The position numbers and the translations under genes were made by a program. A stretch of 64,000 bases of DNA from JAABTH01 sp964390725. GTDB taxonomy: Bacteria > Bacillota > Dethiobacteria > DTU022. This document shows positions 17,138 through 24,754 of the stretch, one piece after another (position 1 is the stretch's first letter; every line of letters begins with the position of its first letter). A model generated the notes under the pieces. The model had not been told where the DNA came from, searched no databases, and saw only the letters and a program-made list of their open reading frames with translations. Location: the NCBI GenBank assembly GCA_964390725.1, contig CAYMIW010000010.1:1-64000 (forward strand), read 5' to 3'.

Positions 17138-17353
17138 ATGGCGATTATAGTCAGGCTTGATCGTGTGATGGCTGATCGTAAAGTTTCATTAACCGATCTG
17201 GCCGATAAAGTTGGTATTACCATGGCCAACCTGTCACTTTTGAAAACTGGTAAAGTTAAAGCAGTCAGGTTTTCAACCCTGGAAGCGCTCTGCCGTGAAC
17301 TGAATTGCCAACCCGGAGATATACTAGAATACAGGCAGGAGCGTATTAGTTAA
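17138..17353 (+). CDS. Small XRE-type HTH regulator (YozG-like)
   Basis: A 71-residue protein that is almost only a helix-turn-helix: MAIIVRLDRVMADRKVSLTDLADKVGITMANLSLLKTGKVKAVRFSTLEALCRELNCQPGDILEY is spread over its length, with the recognition helix around ITMANLSLLKTG. The ATG at 17120 overlapping the upstream stop is possible, but the one at 17138 has GAGGGGAG at correct spacing. It likely controls the DUF2975 operon via the palindrome at 16472-16496. Confidence 0.9.
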   Translation: MAIIVRLDRVMADRKVSLTDLADKVGITMANLSLLKTGKVKAVRFSTLEALCRELNCQPGDILEYRQERIS

Positions 17354-17370
17354 TATAATCTTTTCAAGAT

Positions 17371-17413
17371 AATACTGGAGGAGATGGTTTAACAACCCAT
17401 CTCCTTCAGTATT
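17371..17413. terminator. Convergent hairpin between HTH gene and DUF6530-like gene
   Basis: AATACTG/CAGTATT and GGAGATGG/CCATCTCC form a 15-bp stem with a 2x2 internal loop; the stop codon of the minus-strand gene lies in the loop. There is no clear T run on either side, so termination is inferred from position between convergent genes. Confidence 0.45.
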
Positions 17414-17871
17414 CTTGCCAGGACAAAGAGTCTTTCACTAATCAGTTCATCATCCTTACTTAAAGCTTCCTTGAACAGCTTAATGTCTTCATCAATCATT
17501 TCGTTACCGGTGCAGATTTCAAGACTCATGGCATCTCCCTGCAGGCCAATTCTTTCCAGTAAAGTTTTCTCCGGATCATAAAGCTTATCATAGCGGTAAG
17601 ATTCACGAAAATGCTGCATAGCCCTGCAGACCATTATAGCCAGGTCAAGCACACGGTGCATGGGCATCTCTTCCGACTGGCGGGACCACTTTTCACCAGT
17701 ATGCCGCCATACTTTTGCCGAAACGTCTACCTTGCCGCGATCGTTCCACTGGGCCAGGCCCAGCGATAGACCCTTGGCATCAGACTCATACGCATAACGA
17801 CCGTCTACGTTCTCATAGTTTTCTACCACTATAACCGGCTTATGCTTCAATGTGGTTGGAATTTTCATCAC
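17389..17871 (-). CDS. Uncharacterised DUF6530-like protein
   Basis: A 160-residue soluble protein starting MMKIPTTLKHKPVIVVENYENVDGRYAYESDAKGLS..., with SAKVWRHTGEKWSRQSEEMPMHRVLDLAI in the middle and an acidic helical C-terminus. From memory this matches the DUF6530 family, for which I know no function. A GTG (17871) and an ATG (17868) are both possible starts, with AAGGAG upstream. It has its own consensus promoter with a palindrome, and its 3' end forms one arm of a convergent hairpin. Confidence 0.72.
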   Translation of the reverse strand: MMKIPTTLKHKPVIVVENYENVDGRYAYESDAKGLSLGLAQWNDRGKVDVSAKVWRHTGEKWSRQSEEMPMHRVLDLAIMVCRAMQHFRESYRYDKLYDPEKTLLERIGLQGDAMSLEICTGNEMIDEDIKLFKEALSKDDELISERLFVLARILKEMGC

Positions 17872-17896
17872 TTAAATGCTCCTTTACATTACTGAA

Positions 17897-17943
17897 TTAG
17901 TAAATTACTAAGTTAGTATAATTCATAAAGTAACTCCTGTCAA
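17897..17943 (-). promoter_or_regulatory. Promoter and palindrome upstream of DUF6530-like gene
   Basis: Minus strand TTGACA (17943-17938), 17-nt spacer, TATACT (17920-17915). Just downstream lies TTAGTAAATTACTAA (17897-17911), a palindrome with a single central asymmetry, flanked by ACT...AGT. It looks like a repressor site at the start of transcription. Confidence 0.6.
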
Positions 17944-17956
17944 GATAGATAAAAAA

Positions 17957-17985
17957 AGAGCCGGTCTGCTTACGACCATGGCTCT
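17957..17985 (-). terminator. Intrinsic terminator of mgtE
   Basis: AGAGCC-GGTC/GACC-GGCTCT stem with a 2-nt bulge and 7-nt loop, followed on the minus strand by seven T. It sits 38 nt past the mgtE stop. Confidence 0.8.
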
Positions 17986-18022
17986 GTTCCCGATTCAGCA
18001 TGTTTTGTATTATTATCTGTGT

Positions 18023-19354
18023 CTAGATATTCAGGTACCAGGTGGCGATGGAAAAATAAATTATAACACCTACAATATCTGCTATTGAGGTTACCAGCGG
18101 CCCGCTTGCCGTGGCCGGGTCAATATTTACCTTACTGAAAATAAAAGGAAGGCACATGCCCATGGTACTGCCAACCAGGACAACTGCGATCATGGAAAGC
18201 GCTACAACAACAGCTACGTCAATCCCACCCCTGAAATAGCCCACTGCCAGAACGGCAACTCCCAAAATAATGCCGAGCGGTAAAGCGGTTATCACTTCTT
18301 TTTTCAGCAGCTTGAACCAGTTTTCAATTTTTACTTCACCCAGGGCCATGGCCCTGATCATCAACGTCGCAGCCTGTGCTCCCGCATTACCGGCACTGTC
18401 AATAAGAAGCGGCATAAAGAAAACCAGGGCGATTACAGCCTGAATAATCTCCTCAAAATGGGCTATAGTTGCCCCTGAAAAAATATTAACAAATATTAAC
18501 AGCAAGAGCCAGGGCAGTCTTCTTCTGATCAGAAAGAAAGGACTGGCATCCAGCACATTCATATCTATTTTACCAATGGTTGCCATTTTGTGGAAGTCTT
18601 CCGTGTTTTCTTCTTCAATAACATCAACAATGTCATCAACAGTGATTATGCCGACCAGGCGGTTCTCATTGTCAGTTATCGGCATGGCGATCAGGTCGTA
18701 TTTTTTCATTAAGTCGGCCACGTCTTCTTTGTCGTCTAAGGTGTTGGCATGAATTATTTCTTCGCGCATAATCTCTTTGATTTTCTTTTCCGGTGGGGCA
18801 ATAACCAGGTCTCTCAGTGATAAAACCCCTTCCAGGTGCCTGGCTGAATCGGTAACATAGCAGGTATAAATGGTTTCCTTGTCGAGGGCAATGCTTCTAA
18901 CCTTTTCAAGAGCCTGCAGGGCGGTCATTTCTTTTTTGAGATCAACAAATTCGATGGTCATCAGGCTGCCGGCTGAGTCTTCCGGGTAATTAAGGAACTG
19001 GTTGATCAGTTTTCGCTCCGTATCGGTGGAATTACGCAGAATGCGTTTCACCACGTTGGCAGGGATTTCCTCCAAAAAGTCAATCTTGTCATCAAAGTTG
19101 AGATCATTTAGGATATCCTGTAGTTCTTTTTCATTAACCAGGACATATAAATCAGACTGGCTTTCTGAGGAAATCTCTGCAAAAACATCGGCAGCAATCT
19201 CTTTCGGCAGAAGCCTAAAAACCAGCAGGGTGGTTTTGGGGTCAAGTTCATCAAGAAGTTCGGCGATATCGGCTATGTGGCCCTTGGCTAACTCTTTTTG
19301 CAGAGAGGTATAATTTTTCTTCTCCAGTAATTCATTAATTAATTCTTTATTCAT
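18023..19354 (-). CDS. mgtE: Magnesium transporter MgtE
   Basis: MgtE is a Mg2+-gated channel in the cytoplasmic membrane. The 443-residue protein has the full family order: N-terminal superhelical domain (GHIADIAELLDELDPKTTLLVFRLLP), two CBS domains (about 135-255, with YPEDSAGSLMT at their start and VVDVIEEEN at the end), a plug helix and a C-terminal five-helix transmembrane domain containing the conserved NAGAQAATL pore region. The ATG has AAGGAGG at good spacing. A long leader with alternative hairpins precedes it, so expression is probably controlled by transcript attenuation. Confidence 0.95.
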   Translation of the reverse strand: MNKELINELLEKKNYTSLQKELAKGHIADIAELLDELDPKTTLLVFRLLPKEIAADVFAEISSESQSDLYVLVNEKELQDILNDLNFDDKIDFLEEIPANVVKRILRNSTDTERKLINQFLNYPEDSAGSLMTIEFVDLKKEMTALQALEKVRSIALDKETIYTCYVTDSARHLEGVLSLRDLVIAPPEKKIKEIMREEIIHANTLDDKEDVADLMKKYDLIAMPITDNENRLVGIITVDDIVDVIEEENTEDFHKMATIGKIDMNVLDASPFFLIRRRLPWLLLLIFVNIFSGATIAHFEEIIQAVIALVFFMPLLIDSAGNAGAQAATLMIRAMALGEVKIENWFKLLKKEVITALPLGIILGVAVLAVGYFRGGIDVAVVVALSMIAVVLVGSTMGMCLPFIFSKVNIDPATASGPLVTSIADIVGVIIYFSIATWYLNI

Positions 19355-19604
19355 AATAAAGCCTCCTTAAACAGTATATCGGGAGGCCTTCCTGTAAGGA
19401 AACAGAAAGCCTCCCTGCAGGAGGCTTTTACTTGATAACTAGATCGAGCATATATGTACTGAACGGGCCTCCTGAAAGGTTGAGATAAAAGTTGGTACTA
19501 TGCGAAGGTCCGCTGTCCATATAATTCACCTCGATTATCCGGATATTTATTCTGCCGGTAATGGTTTATCCTAAACTCTTATTGCCTGATTTTACCTGAA
19601 ACTA
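19355..19604 (-). ncRNA. Structured mgtE leader, possible metal-sensing attenuator of unassigned class
   Basis: The ~250-nt leader has a possible closing helix (TCGAG with CTCGA, extended by GATAA with TTATC) around a domain with ATTATATGGAC facing GTACATATATG. Downstream is a terminator-like hairpin (19406-19428), and an upstream CAGGAGGC (minus strand, 19474-19467) is perfectly complementary to GCCTCCTG in that hairpin's 5' arm (19425-19418). The two pairings exclude each other, as in riboswitches. AGGTGAATTATATGGA faintly recalls the M-box start, but the rest of the M-box core is not visible. Confidence 0.55.
19406..19428 (-). terminator. Attenuator hairpin in mgtE leader
   Basis: AAAGCCTCC/GGAGGCTTT, a 9-bp perfect stem with a 5-nt loop, followed on the minus strand by CTGTTTCC, a weak T-rich tract. 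It lies about 50 nt before the mgtE start and competes with the antiterminator pairing described for the leader. Confidence 0.55.
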
Positions 19605-19610
19605 CTTATT

Positions 19611-19640
19611 ATATTAACCCTTCTCTTTTTTATATGTCAA
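19611..19640 (-). promoter_or_regulatory. mgtE promoter
   Basis: Minus strand TTGACA (19640-19635) and TAATAT (19616-19611) with an 18-nt spacer; transcription would start near 19604, giving the long leader. Confidence 0.55.
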
Positions 19641-19695
19641 CAACATTTATAAATAAGGCCAGATTAACAGGCAATATTCAGCAGAAACCAGTATA

Positions 19696-19759
19696 TTGAC
19701 AGGGAACGGGGATTTTTTTATAATTATAAATGAACAATTACTCATGTGTTCATATGAAC
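19696..19759 (+). promoter_or_regulatory. Promoter and ArsR/SmtB-type operator of the Zn/Cd efflux operon
   Basis: Perfect consensus promoter: TTGACA (19696-19701), 17 nt, TATAAT (19719-19724). Directly downstream are TGAACA (19731-19736) and TGTTCA (19747-19752) in inverted orientation and a perfect 12-bp palindrome GTTCATATGAAC (19748-19759). Such TGAAC/GTTCA repeats are the usual operators of metal-sensing ArsR proteins. Confidence 0.75.
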
Positions 19760-19776
19760 TTAAGGGGCAGAGATTG

Positions 19777-20142
19777 ATGAATGATCAGGACAATGAAAAG
19801 TTGCAGTGTGATTTTACCATTGTGCACCGGGATGTGGTAGAAAAGGTGCGTAGAGCTATGCCGGGGGAAGAAAAACTTTATGATCTTGCGGAATTTTTTA
19901 AGGTATTTGGAGATTCGACCAGGATTAAAATTATTTGGGCCCTTGTAGAAGAAGAGATGTGTGTATGCGATATTGCTTTCCTTCTGAATATGACCCATTC
20001 GGCAATATCACATCAATTACGGGTTCTTAAACAGGCTCGCCTGGTGAAGCCTCGCCGGGAGGGGAAAAATATATTTTACTCACTGGACGATCAACATATT
20101 GGAGCAATATTTAAACAAGGCCTGGAGCATATTAATGAATAA
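19777..20142 (+). CDS. ArsR/SmtB-family metal-responsive repressor (CadC/CzrA type)
   Basis: A 121-residue winged-helix repressor. The sequence has LAEFFKVFGDSTRIKIIWAL, then the CadC-like EEMCVCDIAFLLNMTHSAISHQLRVLKQARLVKPRREGKNIFYSLDDQHI. The ELCVCD-type CVC box in the recognition-helix region is a known metal-binding site of CadC-type sensors, and the C-terminal helix contains DDQHIGAIFKQGLEHINE (His residues for a second site). It overlaps the P-type ATPase gene that follows, so it most likely represses metal efflux until Zn/Cd/Pb binds. The start at 19777 has AGGGGCAG; an upstream start at 19696 would overlap the promoter. Confidence 0.92.
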   Translation: MNDQDNEKLQCDFTIVHRDVVEKVRRAMPGEEKLYDLAEFFKVFGDSTRIKIIWALVEEEMCVCDIAFLLNMTHSAISHQLRVLKQARLVKPRREGKNIFYSLDDQHIGAIFKQGLEHINE

Positions 20143-22081
20143 ACAAAAAAGACTAATAAACAGCTCGGAATATGCAAATGAAACAGGAGCATGCAACTGC
20201 AGTAACGGTTGCAATTACCAGGATGCAGGAGTAGATGCTTCTTCGACTTTAAAGAGGAAAGCAGGCTTCTATATACTTGGCTTTCTTATATTTATAGCCG
20301 GCTTTTTTGTGCCTGAAAATATGATATTGAAATTGATATTTTTTGGGGCAGCTTACCTTATCTTTGGTGCTTCGGTTTTATTAAGAGCTACCCTTAATAT
20401 TGCAACAGGGAAAATATTTGATGAAAACTTTTTAATGTCAATCGCTACCCTCGGTGCTTTCGCGATAGGAGAATATCCTGAAGGCGTGGCCGTAATGGTT
20501 TTTTACCAGGTTGGAGAGCTGTTGCAGGATAAAGCAGTAGATCGCTCCAAGCGGCAGATTAGCAGCTTGATTAATATTCGTCCTGATTATGCCAATTTAC
20601 AAATAGATGGAAAAACTGAAAAAGTAAACCCCTCTAAAGTAAAAATGGGAGATCATATCATGGTTCGTCCCGGTGAACGCATACCTCTTGATGGGATAGT
20701 TATCGAAGGAAGTTCATCGATTGACCTTTCAGCCCTTACGGGAGAATCGCTGCCCCGTGATGTTGCAGTCGGCGACGAAGTACTTTCAGGTTCCGTGAAC
20801 CAGGGCGGGTTGCTCTCAGTGAAAGTCAGCAGCGAATTCAACCGATCCACGGTCAGTCGTATTCTGTCCCTGGTTGAAAATGCCTCGGCACGCAAGGCTC
20901 GCACTGAGCAGTTTATAACTCGTTTTGCAGCCTATTATACTCCTGCAGTGGTTTTTGTTGCCCTGGCCATAGCCTTTTTGCCGCCCCTTTTACAAACCGG
21001 CCAGGAACTTTCAACCTGGGTGTACCGGGCCCTGGTATTTTTGGTTATATCCTGTCCCTGTGCCCTGGTTATTTCAATTCCGCTTGGTTTCTTCGGTGGC
21101 ATCGGGGGTGCTTCCCGACGCGGTATCCTGGTTAAAGGAGGCAATTACCTGGAGGCTTTAAGCCGAATTGACACGGTAATATTTGATAAGACAGGTACCC
21201 TTACCCATGGTCATTATACTGTTGAAAAAGTTGAAAATACTGAAGGATTCAGCAGTGATCAACTACTGCATTATGGGGCTGCTGCTGCTTTGCATTCAAC
21301 TCATCCTGTTGCCCGTTCGGTTGGCCGGGCCTGGACAGAGCCGATTAATCAGGAAAAATTGTATCAATACCAGGAAATCCCCGGCCGGGGGATCCGGGTT
21401 CAATACGATAAGTCACGGATATTAATGGGTAATCGTGAACTGCTTGCCGAAGAGGGGTTGGAAATAAAGCCTGACAAGGATCAAAGGGCAAGGGTTTACC
21501 TTGCTGTTGATGGGCGCTATGCCGGTAGTATTATTGTTTCTGATGAGCTTAAAGAGGATGCTGCTCCCGCTGTTGACCAGTTGAGGAAACTTGGGGTGAA
21601 CAGGGTTGTTATGCTGACCGGTGACAAAAAACCAGTTGCTGAAGATATCGGTCGCAGGCTGAACCTGGATCAGGTGTATGCCGAACTTTTACCTGATCAG
21701 AAGCTGGCAATAATCGAGAAGCTGGAAAAACTGAAGAATGGCAATGGCAAGAACGTTTTTGTCGGTGATGGTATTAACGATGCGCCTGCGTTGGCCCGGG
21801 CGGAAATTGGAGTTGCTATGGGCGGGGTAGCCTCCGATGCAGCCATTGAGGCGGCTGATATAGTCCTGATGACCGGACAGCCGTTAAAGCTGGTTGAAGC
21901 ATTACAGATAGCCCGTAAAACAAAGAACATTGTAATGCAGAATATAGTTCTTGCTCTCGGGGTGAAAGCAGTAATTATGGCTCTCGGGCTTTTCGGTTTT
22001 GCTTCAATGTGGGGAGCAGTTTTTGCCGATGTTGGCGTAGCCCTACTGGCTACCTTGAATGCAATCAGGGCAATGCACTAA
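20135..22081 (+). CDS. Heavy-metal P1B-type ATPase (Zn/Cd/Pb exporter)
   Basis: The 648-residue pump exports soft divalent cations. Motifs: CPC in SCPCALVIS (transmembrane metal site), phosphorylation site DKTGTLTHG, TGES actuator (ALTGESLPRD), HP motif in LHSTHPVAR, GDGINDAPAL, and the terminal membrane helices. It lacks a complete N-terminal HMA (ferredoxin-like) domain and instead has a short Cys cluster CNCSNGC at residues 20-26. The start ATG at 20135 overlaps the arsR stop and has GGAG; the ATG at 20099 is out of context. CPC plus the CVC-type ArsR neighbour argues for Zn/Cd/Pb rather than Cu. Confidence 0.94.
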   Translation: MNKQKRLINSSEYANETGACNCSNGCNYQDAGVDASSTLKRKAGFYILGFLIFIAGFFVPENMILKLIFFGAAYLIFGASVLLRATLNIATGKIFDENFLMSIATLGAFAIGEYPEGVAVMVFYQVGELLQDKAVDRSKRQISSLINIRPDYANLQIDGKTEKVNPSKVKMGDHIMVRPGERIPLDGIVIEGSSSIDLSALTGESLPRDVAVGDEVLSGSVNQGGLLSVKVSSEFNRSTVSRILSLVENASARKARTEQFITRFAAYYTPAVVFVALAIAFLPPLLQTGQELSTWVYRALVFLVISCPCALVISIPLGFFGGIGGASRRGILVKGGNYLEALSRIDTVIFDKTGTLTHGHYTVEKVENTEGFSSDQLLHYGAAAALHSTHPVARSVGRAWTEPINQEKLYQYQEIPGRGIRVQYDKSRILMGNRELLAEEGLEIKPDKDQRARVYLAVDGRYAGSIIVSDELKEDAAPAVDQLRKLGVNRVVMLTGDKKPVAEDIGRRLNLDQVYAELLPDQKLAIIEKLEKLKNGNGKNVFVGDGINDAPALARAEIGVAMGGVASDAAIEAADIVLMTGQPLKLVEALQIARKTKNIVMQNIVLALGVKAVIMALGLFGFASMWGAVFADVGVALLATLNAIRAMH

Positions 22082-22147
22082 AAGGGATAAAAATTAACCG
22101 CTAACAGGCTAACCCTGTTGATACTGCAGTTTTTTACATCTTTATTT

Positions 22148-22333
22148 TTATTTGCCTTCCCTGCCTGCGACGACAAACAGGATCAATCCCAGGCCGAGTG
22201 CAAACATTGTTAATGGGCAGGGCAGCCCCCAGGCGGGGTTGATTATATTAGGTATGCCGGCTATAGCCAGTATGCCATCCAGGATAAACAGTGCCCCGGC
22301 GATCACCAGGAGTAATTTTGAAAGAAAAAACAA
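22148..22333 (-). CDS. Small hydrophobic membrane protein
   Basis: A 61-residue protein with two hydrophobic helices (about 4-27 and 39-56) separated by NIINPAWGLPCPLT. It starts with TTG and is preceded by a strong TAGGAGGT at proper spacing, which is the main reason to call it real. No family is recognised. It is convergent to the metal ATPase gene. Confidence 0.6.
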   Translation of the reverse strand: MFFLSKLLLVIAGALFILDGILAIAGIPNIINPAWGLPCPLTMFALGLGLILFVVAGREGK

Positions 22334-22636
22334 ATTACCAACCTCCTACAGTATTAATATAAAAACCTGTTCATTTGATTTGTCCAGGTATCAATAATTT
22401 CTGCTGTATGTTAAGATTTTCTTGTACGAACGATTTCTGTTTTTAATTATGTTTTATTATGATCAGGTTAATACGTATCTGTTTAAGTATAGCATAAAGC
22501 AAAGCTGATCCGGTATTATTTATACAGCAGGAACATTGACAAGGTTTTATCGCCACTTGAATTTTATTAAAGAAGGATATAAATCTGAAGTGTTGTAATC
22601 GGTTGAGCTGTTATTAAGTTTTGGTGGGGTGATTAT
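22334..22636. other. Intergenic stretch without recognisable gene
   Basis: About 300 A/T-rich bases between divergent small genes. It holds the GGAGG site of the minus-strand small gene and a TTGACA at 22536-22541 without a well-placed -10 (nearest TTTTAT at 20 nt). I see no repeat or RNA structure that I can support. Confidence 0.4.
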
Positions 22637-22885
22637 ATGGGTGTAACCATTCTTATTGTTGTTGCAGTGACATTTGTTCTATATTACTTTTGGAAGCATA
22701 ACCGCTGGGGTGTGGGCAAAAAATATGCTTTACGCCAGGATGCCCGTCGCCTTTTAAATGTTGAACCTGAAGCTGCAGATCAGATAATCGACAGGCAAAT
22801 GGAAGTTTTAAAGAAAAGCCACCCCGGTCGTACTGAAGAATGGTACCTGGAGAAAATCATCTATGACCTGGAAAGGGATCGTTAG
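22637..22885 (+). CDS. Small membrane-anchored hypothetical protein
   Basis: An 82-residue protein with one N-terminal hydrophobic helix (about 3-19, VTILIVVAVTFVLYYFW) and a charged cytoplasmic-type tail with AADQIIDRQMEVLKKSHPGRTEEWYLEKIIYDLERDR. The ATG follows GGTGGGGTG. No family recognised; the tail could be a small helical interaction domain. Confidence 0.7.
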   Translation: MGVTILIVVAVTFVLYYFWKHNRWGVGKKYALRQDARRLLNVEPEAADQIIDRQMEVLKKSHPGRTEEWYLEKIIYDLERDR

Positions 22886-22971
22886 CTTTCATTTTTCAGT
22901 AAACCATGCAGCTCAGGTTAGAACGGAGAGGATTAATAAAAACAAATGATTAAAGAACAGGGGGAGGTCCC

Positions 22972-23538
22972 GTGAAAGCGCTAATTATTTCTGATCTCGA
23001 TTTTAAAACTGATCTTTTTAAGCAGTTGAACAGCCTGTTAACCGGATATTTGCTTGAGAAGGGTTCTTCAATAGAAAGAATTGAAATTGGCAGAAACGAC
23101 CTGGCTTTTTGCAGGGGTTGTTTTGGTTGTTGGGTGCAAAAACCGGGTGAGTGTGTGGTTGATGATAAAATGACTGAGATTAACCGCAGTTACATGAGTG
23201 CTGATGTGGTGTTCTTCCTCTCCCCGGTAGTTTTCGGCCAGTTTAGCGCTAATATGAAAAATGCCCGTGACAGGTGGCTCCCCAACATGCTGCCTTTCTT
23301 TAAGGTCAGGCCGGACGGTTCAACAATACATCCACCGCGTTATGATGATTATCCAACTTTGCTGATCATCGGTTATGCTGATGAAATTACCGAAGAAGAT
23401 CTGAAACTATTTATTGATATTACCAAAAAACACCTGCGGGAGATTGAGGCGTTTATTTTCCGGGATGAAAACGGGAAAGCAGATTTAATCAATGCACTGG
23501 ATAAGATCAAACTGATGAAGGTGAGAGGGATAATATGA
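22972..23538 (+). CDS. Flavodoxin-family NAD(P)H-dependent FMN oxidoreductase
   Basis: A 188-residue flavodoxin-like protein: MKALIISDLDF opening beta-strand, then GCFGCWVQKPGECVVDDKM, the Cys-rich loop typical of iron-sulfur-flavoprotein-like members of the FMN reductase family (C-x2-C then C), and FLSPVVFGQFSANMKNARDRW. It starts with GTG at 22972 behind GGGGAGG. It overlaps the next gene by 4 nt (ATGA), so the two flavodoxin-type proteins are translated together and probably function as a pair. Substrate unknown. Confidence 0.82.
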   Translation: MKALIISDLDFKTDLFKQLNSLLTGYLLEKGSSIERIEIGRNDLAFCRGCFGCWVQKPGECVVDDKMTEINRSYMSADVVFFLSPVVFGQFSANMKNARDRWLPNMLPFFKVRPDGSTIHPPRYDDYPTLLIIGYADEITEEDLKLFIDITKKHLREIEAFIFRDENGKADLINALDKIKLMKVRGII

Positions 23539-24242
23539 GTGGAGATAAAAATAATATTGTTATGATCAGTGCCAGCCCCAAGGCAGGAACAGAATCTGCT
23601 TCAGCTTTTCTGGCTGACCTGCAGGCAAGATTTTTTCGGGATATGGGTTTTTCTACTTTAAGACTTGATGTGCGCAAAAGTTTAATCAGGGGTAATGTGG
23701 AAAATGATTATGCCCTAATGCTGGAAGCAGATGCAATAATAATTACGTTTCCCCTGTACATATACTGCCTGCCGGGGATGCTGATGCGTTTTCTCCAGGA
23801 TTACCTTGATTTTTGCCGGGTGAAAGGTCGAAATAACTCCGGAACCAGGATTTATGCTGTGGTAAACTGTGGTTTTCCTGAAGCTTGGATCAATAATGAA
23901 GCAGTAGGTGTAATAAGCAGTTTCAGCCGCAGCATTGGTGCCATGTTTCGGTTTGGTCTTCTCATCGGCGGCGGCGGAATGCTGGTCGGTACCTGTGATG
24001 CTCCCTTTATGAGAAAAACAATGGGCCGGATAAGCGGAGCTTTTATTAAAATGGGAGAAGATATAAAAATTAAAGGATCAGAAAAGATTGATAATATTCT
24101 CGTTGAAGCCAGCATACCTCACCGGTTGTACCATTTCATGGGCAATAAGGGTTGGGTTATTTCGGCTAAAAGTAACAACCTGAAAAAGAAAGATTTATAC
24201 AGGAAGCCTTACCAACCCGAAACCTCCGGAGAAAGCGGCTAA
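23535..24242 (+). CDS. Flavodoxin-fold NAD(P)H oxidoreductase-like protein
   Basis: A 235-residue protein with a flavodoxin fold: VMISASPKAGTESASAFLAD (phosphate-binding first loop), ADAIIITFPLYIYCLPGMLMRFLQDYLDF (FMN isoalloxazine region), and VVNCGFPEAW. The C-terminal ~70 residues are helical and basic (KSNNLKKKDLYRKPYQPE). It is coupled to the upstream flavodoxin-type gene through a 4-nt overlap. Likely a redox enzyme or electron carrier; partner and substrate unknown. Confidence 0.78.
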   Translation: MSGDKNNIVMISASPKAGTESASAFLADLQARFFRDMGFSTLRLDVRKSLIRGNVENDYALMLEADAIIITFPLYIYCLPGMLMRFLQDYLDFCRVKGRNNSGTRIYAVVNCGFPEAWINNEAVGVISSFSRSIGAMFRFGLLIGGGGMLVGTCDAPFMRKTMGRISGAFIKMGEDIKIKGSEKIDNILVEASIPHRLYHFMGNKGWVISAKSNNLKKKDLYRKPYQPETSGESG

Positions 24243-24256
24243 GAGCAGGTTTCTTC

Positions 24257-24625
24257 TTAACTGTTTAGTATTTCAAACCTTGCTTTTTTGCTTAACCCGT
24301 TTAAAATTAATGCATGTGACTCATCAATCAGCTCTTTCAGCAGATCATCGGGCACTTCTCCATCAAGGTAAATTGAATTCCAGTGTTCCTTATTCATGTA
24401 ATAGCCGGGTTTAATATCCTTATATTCTTCCCTGAGCAGCTGGCCGTGTGATGGTTCAAGCTTTAAGGTGATTATATCTTTGCCCTCGTTATCATGCCCC
24501 ACCATGCCAAACATCTTGCCTTTGAGCATGTAACGGGTAACACCCCATTCTTCTTTAAAATCTTTATCTGCCCCCTGTTTTGTTTTACAGTAATTATCAA
24601 GCCATTTGTAAGGCATCCTGCCCAC
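24257..24625 (-). CDS. MmcQ/YjbR-family protein
   Basis: A 122-residue protein that fits the MmcQ/YjbR fold: GRMPYKWLDNYCKTKQGADKDFKEEWG at the start, KMFGMVGHDNEGKDIITLKLEP (beta-sheet), PGYYMNKEHWNSIYLDGEVPDDLLKELIDESHALILNGLSKK at the end. Members have a CyaY-like/DNA-binding fold but no agreed function. The start at 24625 has CGGAGGTG. Convergent with the flavodoxin pair, 14 nt apart. Confidence 0.83.
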   Translation of the reverse strand: MGRMPYKWLDNYCKTKQGADKDFKEEWGVTRYMLKGKMFGMVGHDNEGKDIITLKLEPSHGQLLREEYKDIKPGYYMNKEHWNSIYLDGEVPDDLLKELIDESHALILNGLSKKARFEILNS

Positions 24626-24754
24626 CTCCGGTTAAAAATAGTCCTTTAATTAAATTTATATGATCCTGATCTGCCTGAATATATAATTCGTCATGGCGGA
24701 CTTATATTTCCTGCAGTATAATGAGCACATAAAAATAAATGTGAGGGAATTACA

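Noticed and set aside
19441..19560. Classical M-box (ykoK) riboswitch in the mgtE leader
   Set aside because: Only a short AGGTGA...TATATGGA resemblance was found; the expected conserved core is missing, so I call it a structured leader of unassigned class.
22103..22119. Terminator after the metal ATPase gene
   Set aside because: AACAGG/CCTGTT is a six-pair stem and the T run lies about ten bases away.
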